A DNA stretch of 64,000 nt from RGIG7450 sp045633565. Its GTDB lineage: Bacteria > Bacillota > Clostridia > RUG12999. Made by a program: the position numbers and the translations under genes. This document shows positions 17,815 through 25,134 of this stretch, one piece after another (within the stretch, counting starts at the first letter, position 1; every line of letters begins with the position of its first letter). The notes under the pieces were generated by a model that was not told where the DNA came from, searched no databases, and was given only the letters and a program-made list of their open reading frames with translations. Location of the stretch: NCBI GenBank assembly GCA_045633565.1, contig JAZQYO010000007.1, positions 124,001 to 188,000 on the forward strand, given 5' to 3'.

Positions 17815-18427
17815 CAAATCTTAAGACGGTATTTATAGTTTTTGAGAGGTTTGTCACACCTTGAGGGTCCTTTAAATCCTCTTTAAAATAGCAGGAATGA
17901 ATGTGACGGGTCAACACAAGGTCTTTTATAAAACACTGATAAGGCCTGAAATTTTTGAAAAATCTCGGGATTTCCACCTGGCATACCGGGTCACCGGGGA
18001 GACTTAAGTCCACCATTTTGCCGTAGAGAGGTTTGCCAATGGTTAAAAGTGGAGAACCGATACGGATAATTTTTGAAACGGGCAGCGTTTTCTTAAGATG
18101 TTCTGCCGCAACTGTTGCAGCTATTCCGCCACCGCTGTAACCGACGAAAAAAATACATTCCTCACCTTTATAATTTTCCATAATTTCGTTCGCCATGCTT
18201 TCTTTCGTGTTGCCGCAAAGAGCATAGGCGTTTTTCATTACCTGAAAAGTGTCGGAAATTGTTTTGCCCGAGATTGTGTCGTCGTATGGATAGAGCGTCA
18301 AGGTGTTTACGCTTGAGCCGGGGCTTGAAATTTTAAGCTGACTTTTGATTTCCCTTGCGGGATGTTCAAAGGCGCCGCTGTTAGTATTTATTCCTGCAAA
18401 AATAACCGCATAATATGAACTGTACAC
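17804..18427 (-). CDS. Putative alpha/beta hydrolase (lipase-like)
   Basis: About 207 residues, cytoplasmic (no signal peptide seen). A nucleophile-elbow motif GYSGGG near the centre follows a hydrophobic strand (ECIFFV), and there are later plausible Asp and His residues (SLPGDPV, TRHIHS). This looks like a small lipase or alpha/beta-hydrolase; the substrate is unknown. Start: an in-frame ATG at 18487 exists, but it lies inside the terminator hairpin of the upstream aldehyde dehydrogenase gene. The GTG at 18427 has AAAGG 9 nt before it and is preferred. Convergent overlap with mntP. Confidence 0.6.
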   Translation of the reverse strand: MYSSYYAVIFAGINTNSGAFEHPAREIKSQLKISSPGSSVNTLTLYPYDDTISGKTISDTFQVMKNAYALCGNTKESMANEIMENYKGEECIFFVGYSGGGIAATVAAEHLKKTLPVSKIIRIGSPLLTIGKPLYGKMVDLSLPGDPVCQVEIPRFFKNFRPYQCFIKDLVLTRHIHSCYFKEDLKDPQGVTNLSKTINTVLRFVKN

Positions 18428-18477
18428 TGTAAAAAGCCTTTCTGTCCGCAAGGTTTTAAGGTACGCCGACTGCGGAC

Positions 18478-18512
18478 AAAAAAGCATACCGGAGAGAAAA
18501 ACCTCTCCGGTA
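18478..18512 (-). terminator. Terminator of the aldehyde dehydrogenase unit
   Basis: Minus-strand stem TACCGGAGAG / CTCTCCGGTA with a six-base loop, followed by TGC and T6. It overlaps the upstream candidate start of the hydrolase gene. Confidence 0.85.
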
Positions 18513-18547
18513 TCAGTATATTTATTATTTAATTATACGTGATAACA

Positions 18548-19840
18548 CTATCTTAAAAACATTTTTAAAAGCTTGCCGTAAATCTTTCTGTTGTATGGCT
18601 GATAGCGCATTGGTAAATCCATAAAAGTTTTCTTGTCAACAATGCTTTTTGTGTGAGAAAATGCATCAAATCCGGCTTTGCCGTGATATGCGCCCATACC
18701 ACTTTCACCCACACCGCCAAAGCCCATTTCACTTGTGGCGAGATGGATAACAACATCATTAACACATCCACCGCCAAAGGAAAGTCTGCCAAGAACAGAG
18801 TTTATATGTTTTTTGTTTTGTGAGAAAATATAAAGAGCGAGCGGCTTTTGCCCGTCTTTTAAAATGTCATATACATCTTCAAAACGGTCAAGTGTTAATA
18901 CAGGCAGAATGGGACCGAATATTTCCTCTGCCATTACGACGTCATCGAAGCTGACACCATCCATAACAGTTGGTTCTATCTGCAATGTTTGTTTGTCCGA
19001 CCTGCCACCGGTTATCACCTTGCCTGGGGCAATAAGCCCGGTCAGTCTTTCAAAATGCTTTTCATTTATAATTTTTCCATAATCCTTGTTTTCAAGAGGA
19101 TTTTCACCATACTGTCTTTTTATCTGAAATTTAATTTCATCGAGCAATCTGGCTTTTACAGATTTTTCACAAAGAATATAGTCGGGGGCAACGCAAGTCT
19201 GCCCGCAGTTAAGGAATTTTCCGAAAACTATTCTTTTTGCGGCGAGCTTTATGTTGGCAGAGGAGTCAACAATACAAGGACTTTTCCCTCCAAGCTCAAG
19301 TACGGCGGGAGTAAGATGCTCTGCACAGCGGCAGAGAACTTCCTTACCGACAGACTGGCTGCCGGTGAAGAACACCATATCAAATTTTTTATCCAACAGC
19401 TGAGAGTTTTCCTTTCTACCCCCGGTGATAACAGCTACAAACTCGGGAGGGAAACATTCTGATACAAGCTTTGATATAATTTTACTTGTTTCGGGTGAAT
19501 ATGCACTTGGCTTGACAATTGCAGTATTTCCTGCGGCTATAGCGTCAGCGAGAGGTTCGATGGTAAGTAAAAAAGGATAGTTCCACGGACTCATAATAAG
19601 AACATTTCCATAAGGGGAAGGTTTTTTAAAGCTGACCGATGCAAACTGAGGAATGGGGGTGTAAACAATTTTTCTTTTAGCGAAATGCTTTACGTGCCTT
19701 ATCATATAACTTATTTCTGTCAGCGACAGACCACATTCGCACATAAAACCCTCAAAATCACTTTTTCCAAGATCGGCTTTTAAAGCGGCGTTAATTTCGG
19801 GTTGGTGATTTTTTATTGCATCATAAAGTTTTTTGAGCAT
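18548..19840 (-). CDS. Aldehyde dehydrogenase, class 3 type, N-terminally truncated
   Basis: 430 residues. NAD(P)-binding FFTGSQSVGK (about 157-166), general base Glu182 in LELGGKSP and nucleophile Cys216 in NCGQTCVAP are intact, as is the C-terminal MGFGGVGESGMGAYHGKAGF region. Family members are about 455-460 residues; this one begins at MLKKLYDAIK, lacking the usual first 25-30 residues. No good ribosome binding site precedes the ATG (only AGCAGG). The missing part seems to continue in another frame across an A7 run inside the overlapping upstream ORF. It oxidises aldehydes to acids or works in reverse with alcohol dehydrogenases. Activity after truncation is uncertain. Confidence 0.8.
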   Translation of the reverse strand: MLKKLYDAIKNHQPEINAALKADLGKSDFEGFMCECGLSLTEISYMIRHVKHFAKRKIVYTPIPQFASVSFKKPSPYGNVLIMSPWNYPFLLTIEPLADAIAAGNTAIVKPSAYSPETSKIISKLVSECFPPEFVAVITGGRKENSQLLDKKFDMVFFTGSQSVGKEVLCRCAEHLTPAVLELGGKSPCIVDSSANIKLAAKRIVFGKFLNCGQTCVAPDYILCEKSVKARLLDEIKFQIKRQYGENPLENKDYGKIINEKHFERLTGLIAPGKVITGGRSDKQTLQIEPTVMDGVSFDDVVMAEEIFGPILPVLTLDRFEDVYDILKDGQKPLALYIFSQNKKHINSVLGRLSFGGGCVNDVVIHLATSEMGFGGVGESGMGAYHGKAGFDAFSHTKSIVDKKTFMDLPMRYQPYNRKIYGKLLKMFLR

Positions 19841-20054
19841 TTTTTTGCGCCTGCTCTGTTTTTGCCGTTGCTCCGGAGGTTTTTAAAAATTCATCAGTAA
19901 TCAGCAGAGCCGAATGAAGATGCAGACTTTTAATTTTATCTGCAATTTCGCCCACTTGGTTCAGAATTTGCGGCTCCCGGTAAGGAAGCAGGGGAAGAGC
20001 TGCGTGAAACGCAAATTGGTAAATACGGCAATATATTTTCTTCAGTATGTTCAT
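19821..20054 (-). pseudogene. Remnant of iron-containing alcohol dehydrogenase fused to ALDH start
   Basis: 77 codons with a good ribosome binding site (AAAGGA, 7 nt) and ATG at 20052-20054. The first 50 or so residues (MNILKKIYCRIYQFAF, then LPLLPYREPQIL, then HSALLITDE) match what I know of the N-terminus of Clostridial Fe-dependent alcohol dehydrogenases. The catalytic remainder is absent. The end (EFLKTSGATAKTEQAQK) also aligns, without gaps, to the missing ALDH N-terminus if one A of the A7 run is skipped. So an ancestral adh-aldh pair has probably collapsed by deletion. It starts one base after the degV stop and overlaps the ALDH gene by 20 bp. Confidence 0.65.
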
Positions 20055-20055
20055 T

Positions 20056-20913
20056 TTATATCCTTTCTTGATGCAGAGAGCGTTCCGTTTCAAACCCCAC
20101 AAGAAATCCGCCCTCTTCGGCATAAAAACTGCAAAGTCCCCGGGTGGAATAAATTTTTATGTCTGCAGCGGGAAACAGCTTTAGTATTTCAGACTTAAGA
20201 GAATTTGCACATTTGGGGTTGTGGCAGTGCGCAATTCTGACCTTTCCTCCAAAGTAACCCATAGCTGTAAGGTTATTAATAAGTGTGGGGATTACTTTTT
20301 TATCTCCCCGCACTTTGCTTATAGGCTCAAGAGTGCCCTCGTCTGATGCTTTGCCAATGAGGTTTATTCCGAGCAAGCCCACAAGCTTTGCAACTGCCGG
20401 AGAAACTCTGCCGTTATTGGCAAAATTGTGAAGTGATTCAAGAGAAAATAAAAGACCGGTTTTGGTTTTGTATTGTTCAACCTGTTCTACAATATCATCA
20501 AAATCAAGGCCATTGCAGGCGAGGTCGCAGATTTTTTCTGCAAGAAGCAGCATTTCAGGACCCGCCGAAAGAGAGTCCACCACATAAATATTGCGATGTG
20601 GATATTTTTCCTTATAAGCCTCTGCGGCTACACAAGCCGAATTATAGCTTCCGGACAGTCCGCTTGTGATGGTTATAACAAATATATTTTCTGCATCTTT
20701 AAAGGCTTCGGAAAAATCCCCGACGCCCGGGCAGGAAGAAGAAACCTTACCTTTGTATTTTTTCAGAAAATCTATCATTTCATCCACATCAAGGTGGATG
20801 TCGTCTGTAAATTCAGTGTCACCTGCGATGATTTTAAGAGGAACGCTAAAAAGGTCAATTCCATCTAAAAACCTTGTATCGCCTGCAGAATCAATAACTA
20901 CTTTAGTTTTCAT
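20056..20913 (-). CDS. DegV-family fatty-acid-binding protein (FakB-like)
   Basis: 285 residues. N-terminal KVVIDSAGDT, the fatty-acid-head-group motif VSSSCPGVGDF and the TITSGLSGSYNSA loop are all DegV signatures. DegV/FakB proteins hold a fatty acid for phosphorylation by FakA, and a FakA-like kinase is encoded at 33977-35596. The start is ATG at 20911-20913, with AAGGAG 6 nt upstream; a longer form from an upstream TTG would include that site. First gene of a leftward unit with the dehydrogenase remnants. Confidence 0.9.
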   Translation of the reverse strand: MKTKVVIDSAGDTRFLDGIDLFSVPLKIIAGDTEFTDDIHLDVDEMIDFLKKYKGKVSSSCPGVGDFSEAFKDAENIFVITITSGLSGSYNSACVAAEAYKEKYPHRNIYVVDSLSAGPEMLLLAEKICDLACNGLDFDDIVEQVEQYKTKTGLLFSLESLHNFANNGRVSPAVAKLVGLLGINLIGKASDEGTLEPISKVRGDKKVIPTLINNLTAMGYFGGKVRIAHCHNPKCANSLKSEILKLFPAADIKIYSTRGLCSFYAEEGGFLVGFETERSLHQERI

Positions 20914-20943
20914 CGCATACTCCTTCTGCAATTTTTTAAAACC

Positions 20944-20972
20944 ATTATAACAGATTATTTAAAACTTGTAAA
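20944..20972 (-). promoter_or_regulatory. Promoter for the degV unit
   Basis: Minus strand TTTACA (20967-20972), 17-bp spacer ending TGT, TATAAT (20944-20949). Divergent from the DUF1836 promoter, the two -35 boxes being 18 bp apart. Confidence 0.75.
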
Positions 20973-20990
20973 GAGTTTTTCAAAAACTTA

Positions 20991-21018
20991 TTGACAAATT
21001 TGTGAAATTTTGTATAAT
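20991..21018 (+). promoter_or_regulatory. Promoter predicted to give a leaderless DUF1836 mRNA
   Basis: Consensus TTGACA (20991-20996), 16-bp spacer, TATAAT (21013-21018). The expected transcription start, about 7 nt past the -10, coincides with the ATG at 21025, and there is no ribosome binding site between. Confidence 0.8.
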
Positions 21019-21024
21019 AAAGAT

Positions 21025-21537
21025 ATGAAAAGAAATGTAAAACAGCATATTGTGGAATCTGTATGCGGCTTCCGTTTGCCAAGATACAATGAGATTCCCG
21101 ATATGGGACTGTATCTTGAACAGACAACTAAATATATAAACGGATATTTAAAGCCGCTTGGCTGCATGGAAATCACCACATCAATGCTCAGCAACTATGT
21201 GAAAAAAGGGCTTGTGCCAAATCCTGTAAAAAAGCAGTATTTTGCGGAGCATATAGCTTATTTGTTTTTTGTTACCATAGCAAAAACAATTATATCGCTT
21301 GAAGATGTCAGCCTGATGCTTGATATGCAAAGACAGTCTTATTCTGTGCCGGTTGCGTATGATTATATGTGTGATGAGCTGGAAAATATGATTCTTTATA
21401 TTTTCGGTTTCAAAAAAGCTATGGACAAGTGCGGTGAAACAACCTCGGAGGAAAAGGACATTTTATACAGCCTGTGTTTTTCTGTTGCACACATGGTGCA
21501 CTTAAACGCACGGTTTAAGTCAATAAGAGAAGAATAA
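21025..21537 (+). CDS. DUF1836 domain-containing protein
   Basis: 170 residues. The central part (GLYLEQTTKYINGYLKPLG, then ITTSMLSNYVKKGLVP) is the DUF1836 signature, a MerR-like helix-turn-helix in which SMLSNYVKKGLV would be the recognition region. The C-terminus is helical (about 85-165). These proteins are presumed DNA-binding regulators of unknown target. The ATG at 21025 has no Shine-Dalgarno and lies at the predicted transcription start. The next in-frame ATG, about residue 32, would remove conserved residues, so a leaderless message is the best reading. Confidence 0.85.
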   Translation: MKRNVKQHIVESVCGFRLPRYNEIPDMGLYLEQTTKYINGYLKPLGCMEITTSMLSNYVKKGLVPNPVKKQYFAEHIAYLFFVTIAKTIISLEDVSLMLDMQRQSYSVPVAYDYMCDELENMILYIFGFKKAMDKCGETTSEEKDILYSLCFSVAHMVHLNARFKSIREE

Positions 21538-21560
21538 AGCCGGCCGAAAAGCCGGCTTTT
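21538..21560 (+). terminator. Terminator after the DUF1836 gene
   Basis: AGCCGGC, CGAAAA loop, GCCGGCT, followed by T3 and AAAA. It starts at the stop codon. Confidence 0.8.
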
Positions 21561-21590
21561 AAAATTTAAAAATGTTCAACTTTAGTTCTA

Positions 21591-21619
21591 TTGACTTTTT
21601 ATGCCAAAATGGGTATTAT
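21591..21619 (+). promoter_or_regulatory. Promoter for the FAD-dependent oxidoreductase gene
   Basis: TTGACT (21591-21596), 17-bp spacer, TATTAT (21614-21619). A second TATAAT at 21620-21625 is too far from the -35. Confidence 0.65.
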
Positions 21620-21652
21620 TATAATAAGTATGCAAATTGGGAGGAAACTCTT

Positions 21653-22897
21653 ATGAAATATGTTGACACAAGAAAATATGATGTTGTTGTTGCCGGTGGC
21701 GGCGTTGCAGGTATTGCTGCAGCGGTTGAAGCGGCAAGATGCGGAAAAAAAGTCGTTATTATTGATAAATCAACCCAGCTTGGCGGTCTTGCTACAATAG
21801 GTCTTGTAAACCTTTTCGTTCCAATGTGTAACGGCAGAGGGGTACAGGTTATAAAAGGTATTGCCGATGAAATGCTCAGACTTTCAATGAAGTATGGCTT
21901 TGGCGATGTTCCTGCCGACTGGAGAAATGGCGAACCGGGACAGAATAATACACTGCAGAGACTTTCTGTAAGATTTTCTGCACCCATATATTCACTTGCC
22001 CTTTGCAAATATGTAAGAGAGCACGGAATTGATATTATGTTTGATACTATCATAACAGATGTGAATGCAAAAGACAGTCATATTGATTCTGTGGTTGCAT
22101 ATAACAAATCGGGACACATTCTCTATGAGGCTGATATGTTTGTTGATGTAACGGGTGATGCAGACGTGCTGAATATGGCAGGAGTGCCCACGGTTACACA
22201 GGGCAACTTCCATACATACTATGCATTCGGGACGACTGTCGAAAACTGTAAAAATGTTGCAGAAGCGGGCGATATGGCAAAACTTAACACCAGCAGATTT
22301 GGTGGAAAAGCAAATCTTTATGGTGATAATCATCCCGAAGGCATGAAACTGTGGGATGGTACAGATGGCGACAGCGTAACAGATTATTTTATTACCAACC
22401 AGCTTGAACTTTTAGACAATATTAAAGACGAAGACAGAAGAGCAAGAGATATTACACTTCTGCCTATTATGCCACAGTTTCGAACAACAAGACATATTGA
22501 TGGTAACTATACTTTTACAATGGAAGATGCTTACAAGCATCACGAAGACTCGATTGGCGTAATCTGTGATTTTACAAACAGGGATTTCCTTTTTGAAGTA
22601 CCCTACGGAACGCTTGTTTGTGACGGATTTGACAATGTAATTACAGCAGGAAGAAGTGCTGCCGGAGAAGGATATGCATGGGATATTCTGCGTGTTATTC
22701 CGCCCGCAATCTTAACCGGTCAGGCAGCAGGTGCAGCGGTCTCTCAGGCGATAGACAGGAAAAAATCAATTACGGAAATTGATATTAAAATGCTTCAGGA
22801 TAAACTTGCAAGTGAAGGTGTTATAATTCACTTTGATGATGCGCTTGTTCCTCAGGATGTATCAAAAACCGAAGAGGCAGAAATTGACCACATATAA
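21653..22897 (+). CDS. FAD-dependent oxidoreductase (PF12831 type)
   Basis: 414 residues. N-terminal Rossmann FAD motif VVVAGGGVAGIAAA (about residues 11-24) followed by the acidic strand end VVIIDKS. LGGLATIGLVNLF is typical of the FAD_oxidored family, often found with catabolic clusters. A second FAD contact VDVTGDADVLNMAG lies mid-protein and a C-terminal GRSAAGEGYAWDILR closes the flavin site. The substrate is unknown. ATG 21653 has GGGAGGAAA 6 nt upstream; an in-frame ATG at 21572 lies before the promoter and is rejected. Monocistronic. Confidence 0.85.
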   Translation: MKYVDTRKYDVVVAGGGVAGIAAAVEAARCGKKVVIIDKSTQLGGLATIGLVNLFVPMCNGRGVQVIKGIADEMLRLSMKYGFGDVPADWRNGEPGQNNTLQRLSVRFSAPIYSLALCKYVREHGIDIMFDTIITDVNAKDSHIDSVVAYNKSGHILYEADMFVDVTGDADVLNMAGVPTVTQGNFHTYYAFGTTVENCKNVAEAGDMAKLNTSRFGGKANLYGDNHPEGMKLWDGTDGDSVTDYFITNQLELLDNIKDEDRRARDITLLPIMPQFRTTRHIDGNYTFTMEDAYKHHEDSIGVICDFTNRDFLFEVPYGTLVCDGFDNVITAGRSAAGEGYAWDILRVIPPAILTGQAAGAAVSQAIDRKKSITEIDIKMLQDKLASEGVIIHFDDALVPQDVSKTEEAEIDHI

Positions 22898-22905
22898 AAA
22901 TAAAA

Positions 22906-22928
22906 GGCTGAGCATTGCTCAGTCTTTT
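22906..22928 (+). terminator. Terminator of the FAD oxidoreductase gene
   Basis: GGCTGAGC / GCTCAGTC stem followed by T5. It lies within the 3' end of the convergent DUF5662 gene. Confidence 0.75.
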
Positions 22929-23458
22929 TCCTTTAAAAACTTGGTTTTAATATATTTAAATGTTTCCTTTTCGCCTTTTTCCGAAAGCATACGAAGTAAA
23001 AATTCAAGCGCATCTGATGTTTCGGGATGAATTACACGGGTGTCCTTAGCGCGTAGGAAATACTGGAGTGGGTGATTTTCGCTGTAGTTTTCCCCCTGAT
23101 ATATTTTACTTGCTGCAACCCTGTCGCAAAACATTTCCGCCACAAAAACCCTCGGCATTTTCACCGGCATAATTCTGTGGGTATGCGGGTCATAATCTGT
23201 CCAGTATTCAAAGTGGTGGCGGTTTCTGCCCTTGTGATGAAGCCATGCCTTTGAGTACCCATAGGCAAGTCGCTCCGCCTCATTTGGACTTCTTGTACCG
23301 TCCGTATAAAATTTCGCTACCGAAAAAAATTCAACCGGATTATATTTTGACAGGTCGTGCAAAAGTCCGCGCCGGGGAATACCTGCCTTAAAGCAATGGG
23401 CGATTACTTTGTGCCTGTGCTTTGTTATGGTCCTAAAATGTCTGAAAGCTTTAATCAA
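22919..23458 (-). CDS. DUF5662 family protein
   Basis: 179 residues, His-rich. Signature segments FKAGIPRRGLLHDLSKY, AWLHHKGRNRHHFEYW and MPRVFVAEMFCDRVAAS match the DUF5662 family, which is widespread in Clostridia and in phages. The HD dyad in LLHDLSKY and surrounding histidines recall HD-type metal-dependent hydrolases, but the activity is unknown. The start is TTG (23456-23458) with AGGTGA 8 nt upstream. It has its own strong promoter and is convergent with the flavoprotein gene. Confidence 0.8.
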   Translation of the reverse strand: MIKAFRHFRTITKHRHKVIAHCFKAGIPRRGLLHDLSKYNPVEFFSVAKFYTDGTRSPNEAERLAYGYSKAWLHHKGRNRHHFEYWTDYDPHTHRIMPVKMPRVFVAEMFCDRVAASKIYQGENYSENHPLQYFLRAKDTRVIHPETSDALEFLLRMLSEKGEKETFKYIKTKFLKEKD

Positions 23459-23490
23459 CTTGATTCACCTATCTTTGAAATTCTATAAAT

Positions 23491-23519
23491 ATTATACTCT
23501 TTCGGGCCATAGTTGTCAA
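23491..23519 (-). promoter_or_regulatory. Consensus promoter for the DUF5662 gene
   Basis: Minus strand TTGACA (23514-23519), 17-bp spacer, TATAAT (23491-23496); a perfect match to the sigma-A consensus. Confidence 0.85.
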
Positions 23520-23554
23520 CAGCAAAAGGTTTACATAACAGTGCAAAAAATGAG

Positions 23555-23583
23555 TTGATTATATAATTTTTTTATGGTACAAT
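23555..23583 (+). promoter_or_regulatory. Promoter for the COG2509-type flavoprotein
   Basis: TTGATT (23555-23560), 17-bp spacer ending TGG, TACAAT (23578-23583). Confidence 0.65.
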
Positions 23584-23625
23584 AATTTTGGAAAAGAATT
23601 TCCGCTTATTAAAGGGGGGAACTTT

Positions 23626-25026
23626 ATGAAAACAGATGTAATTATAGTTGGCGCAGGTCCTTCGGGGATTTTTACTGCCATAGAAATGATCAGAAAAGGC
23701 TGCAAAAAAAGAATAGTTCTTGTTGAAAAGGGAAGTGCAATAGAAAACCGCACCTGTCCAAAGGGGAAAACAAAAAAGTGTGTTAGTTGCAAGCCCTACT
23801 GTCATATAACAACGGGCTTTTCGGGTGCAGGTGCATTTTCGGACGGTAAACTGTCCTTAAGCTACGAGGTTGGTGGCGATTTGCCAAATCTTGTAGGGGC
23901 GGACCTTGTTCAGGAAACCATAGATTATACTGATAAAATTTATCTCGAGTTTGGTGCTGACGAGCACATTGAAGGCATTGGTAACACAGAAGAGGTCAAA
24001 GAGATAAGAAAACGTGCCATAAAGGCAGGACTTAAGCTTGTTGACTGTCCAATCCGTCACATGGGCACAGAAAAAGCGCAGGAGATATATTATTCCATTC
24101 AGCAGTATCTTATGCGTAATGGTGTTGAAATTCTTTTCGGCTTTGAATGTACTGACCTTATTTTAAATGGCGACAAGTGCGAGGGAGTGTTTATCACAAA
24201 CGGTAAGCAGGACCTTGAAATACATGGAGAATATACAATAATTGCAACGGGCAGACGGGGAAGTGACTGGCTTGAGAAAATCTGCTCGGAGCATAGCATT
24301 GCACATCAGCCGGGTACGGTTGATATAGGCGTACGAGTTGAAGTGCGTAACGAAATCATGGAAAAGGTAAACAAGGTGCTTTATGAGTCCAAGCTCATAG
24401 GATATCCCAAGCCCTTTAAAAACAAGGTAAGAACTTTCTGTCAGAATCCGGGGGGATTTGTAAGTCAGGAAAATTATGACAATGATTTGGCGGTTGTAAA
24501 CGGCCATTCCTATAAGGAACGAAAATCTGACAATACAAACCTTGCAATTCTTTGCTCACACAATTTCAGAGATCCGTTCAACCAGCCCATAGCTTATGCC
24601 CAGAAGGTGGGAGAGCTTACGAATATGCTGGGTGCAGGGCACATTCTTGTTCAGCGGTACGGCGATATTTTAGACGGTAAACGCACCTGGCAGAAGGAAC
24701 TTGACCAGTCAAATTTAAAGCCTACCCTTCCGGATGCGGTTGCAGGGGACATAACCTCGGCAATGCCATATCGGGCAATGATAAATATCATCAATTTTAT
24801 TCAGGCGGTTGACTATGTTGTGCCCGGTTTTGCCGGTGACGAAACCTTGCTCTACTCGCCCGAACTTAAGTTTTACAGCAACCGGGTAAAAATGGATGAA
24901 AATCTTAACACAAGCCTCAAGGGACTTTACTGTCTTGGCGACTCCAGCGGATGGACAAGAGGACTTATGATGGCGTCGGTAATGGGTGTGCTTATGGGAA
25001 GAAAGATTGCTGAAGATAAAAAATAG
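23626..25026 (+). CDS. NAD(P)/FAD-dependent dehydrogenase, COG2509 type
   Basis: 466 residues. FAD-binding VIIVGAGPSGIFTAIE at the N-terminus, the cysteine-rich CPKGKTKKCVSCKPYC segment (about 45-60) followed by GFSGAGAFSDGKL, and a C-terminal LKGLYCLGDSSGWTRG flavin motif. This layout fits the uncharacterised FAD-dependent dehydrogenase group COG2509. The Cys segment might bind metal or take part in redox chemistry. The ATG follows AAAGGGGGGAACTTT. The gene ends just before the hairpin that also holds the promoter of the next gene. Confidence 0.8.
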   Translation: MKTDVIIVGAGPSGIFTAIEMIRKGCKKRIVLVEKGSAIENRTCPKGKTKKCVSCKPYCHITTGFSGAGAFSDGKLSLSYEVGGDLPNLVGADLVQETIDYTDKIYLEFGADEHIEGIGNTEEVKEIRKRAIKAGLKLVDCPIRHMGTEKAQEIYYSIQQYLMRNGVEILFGFECTDLILNGDKCEGVFITNGKQDLEIHGEYTIIATGRRGSDWLEKICSEHSIAHQPGTVDIGVRVEVRNEIMEKVNKVLYESKLIGYPKPFKNKVRTFCQNPGGFVSQENYDNDLAVVNGHSYKERKSDNTNLAILCSHNFRDPFNQPIAYAQKVGELTNMLGAGHILVQRYGDILDGKRTWQKELDQSNLKPTLPDAVAGDITSAMPYRAMINIINFIQAVDYVVPGFAGDETLLYSPELKFYSNRVKMDENLNTSLKGLYCLGDSSGWTRGLMMASVMGVLMGRKIAEDKK

Positions 25027-25040
25027 TTAAAATAAATAAA

Positions 25041-25093
25041 AAAATCCCAACTTTATAGTCAAAATGCAAATTGACAAAAGGTGGGATTTTTTA
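25041..25093 (+). terminator. Terminator hairpin that contains the next gene's -35 box
   Basis: Outer stem AAAATCCCA / TGGGATTTT, inner stem GTCAA / TTGAC, with a T6 run. It ends the flavoprotein transcript while its descending arm contributes TTGACA to the downstream promoter. Confidence 0.75.
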
Positions 25094-25099
25094 TATAAT
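25071..25099 (+). promoter_or_regulatory. Promoter of the first tandem exported-protein gene
   Basis: TTGACA (25071-25076), 17-bp spacer made of the terminator arm and T tract, TATAAT (25094-25099). The same arrangement recurs at 28492-28520. Confidence 0.85.
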
Positions 25100-25134
25100 C
25101 ATAGCATGAAAAAATATAGTTTCAGGAGGGTATT

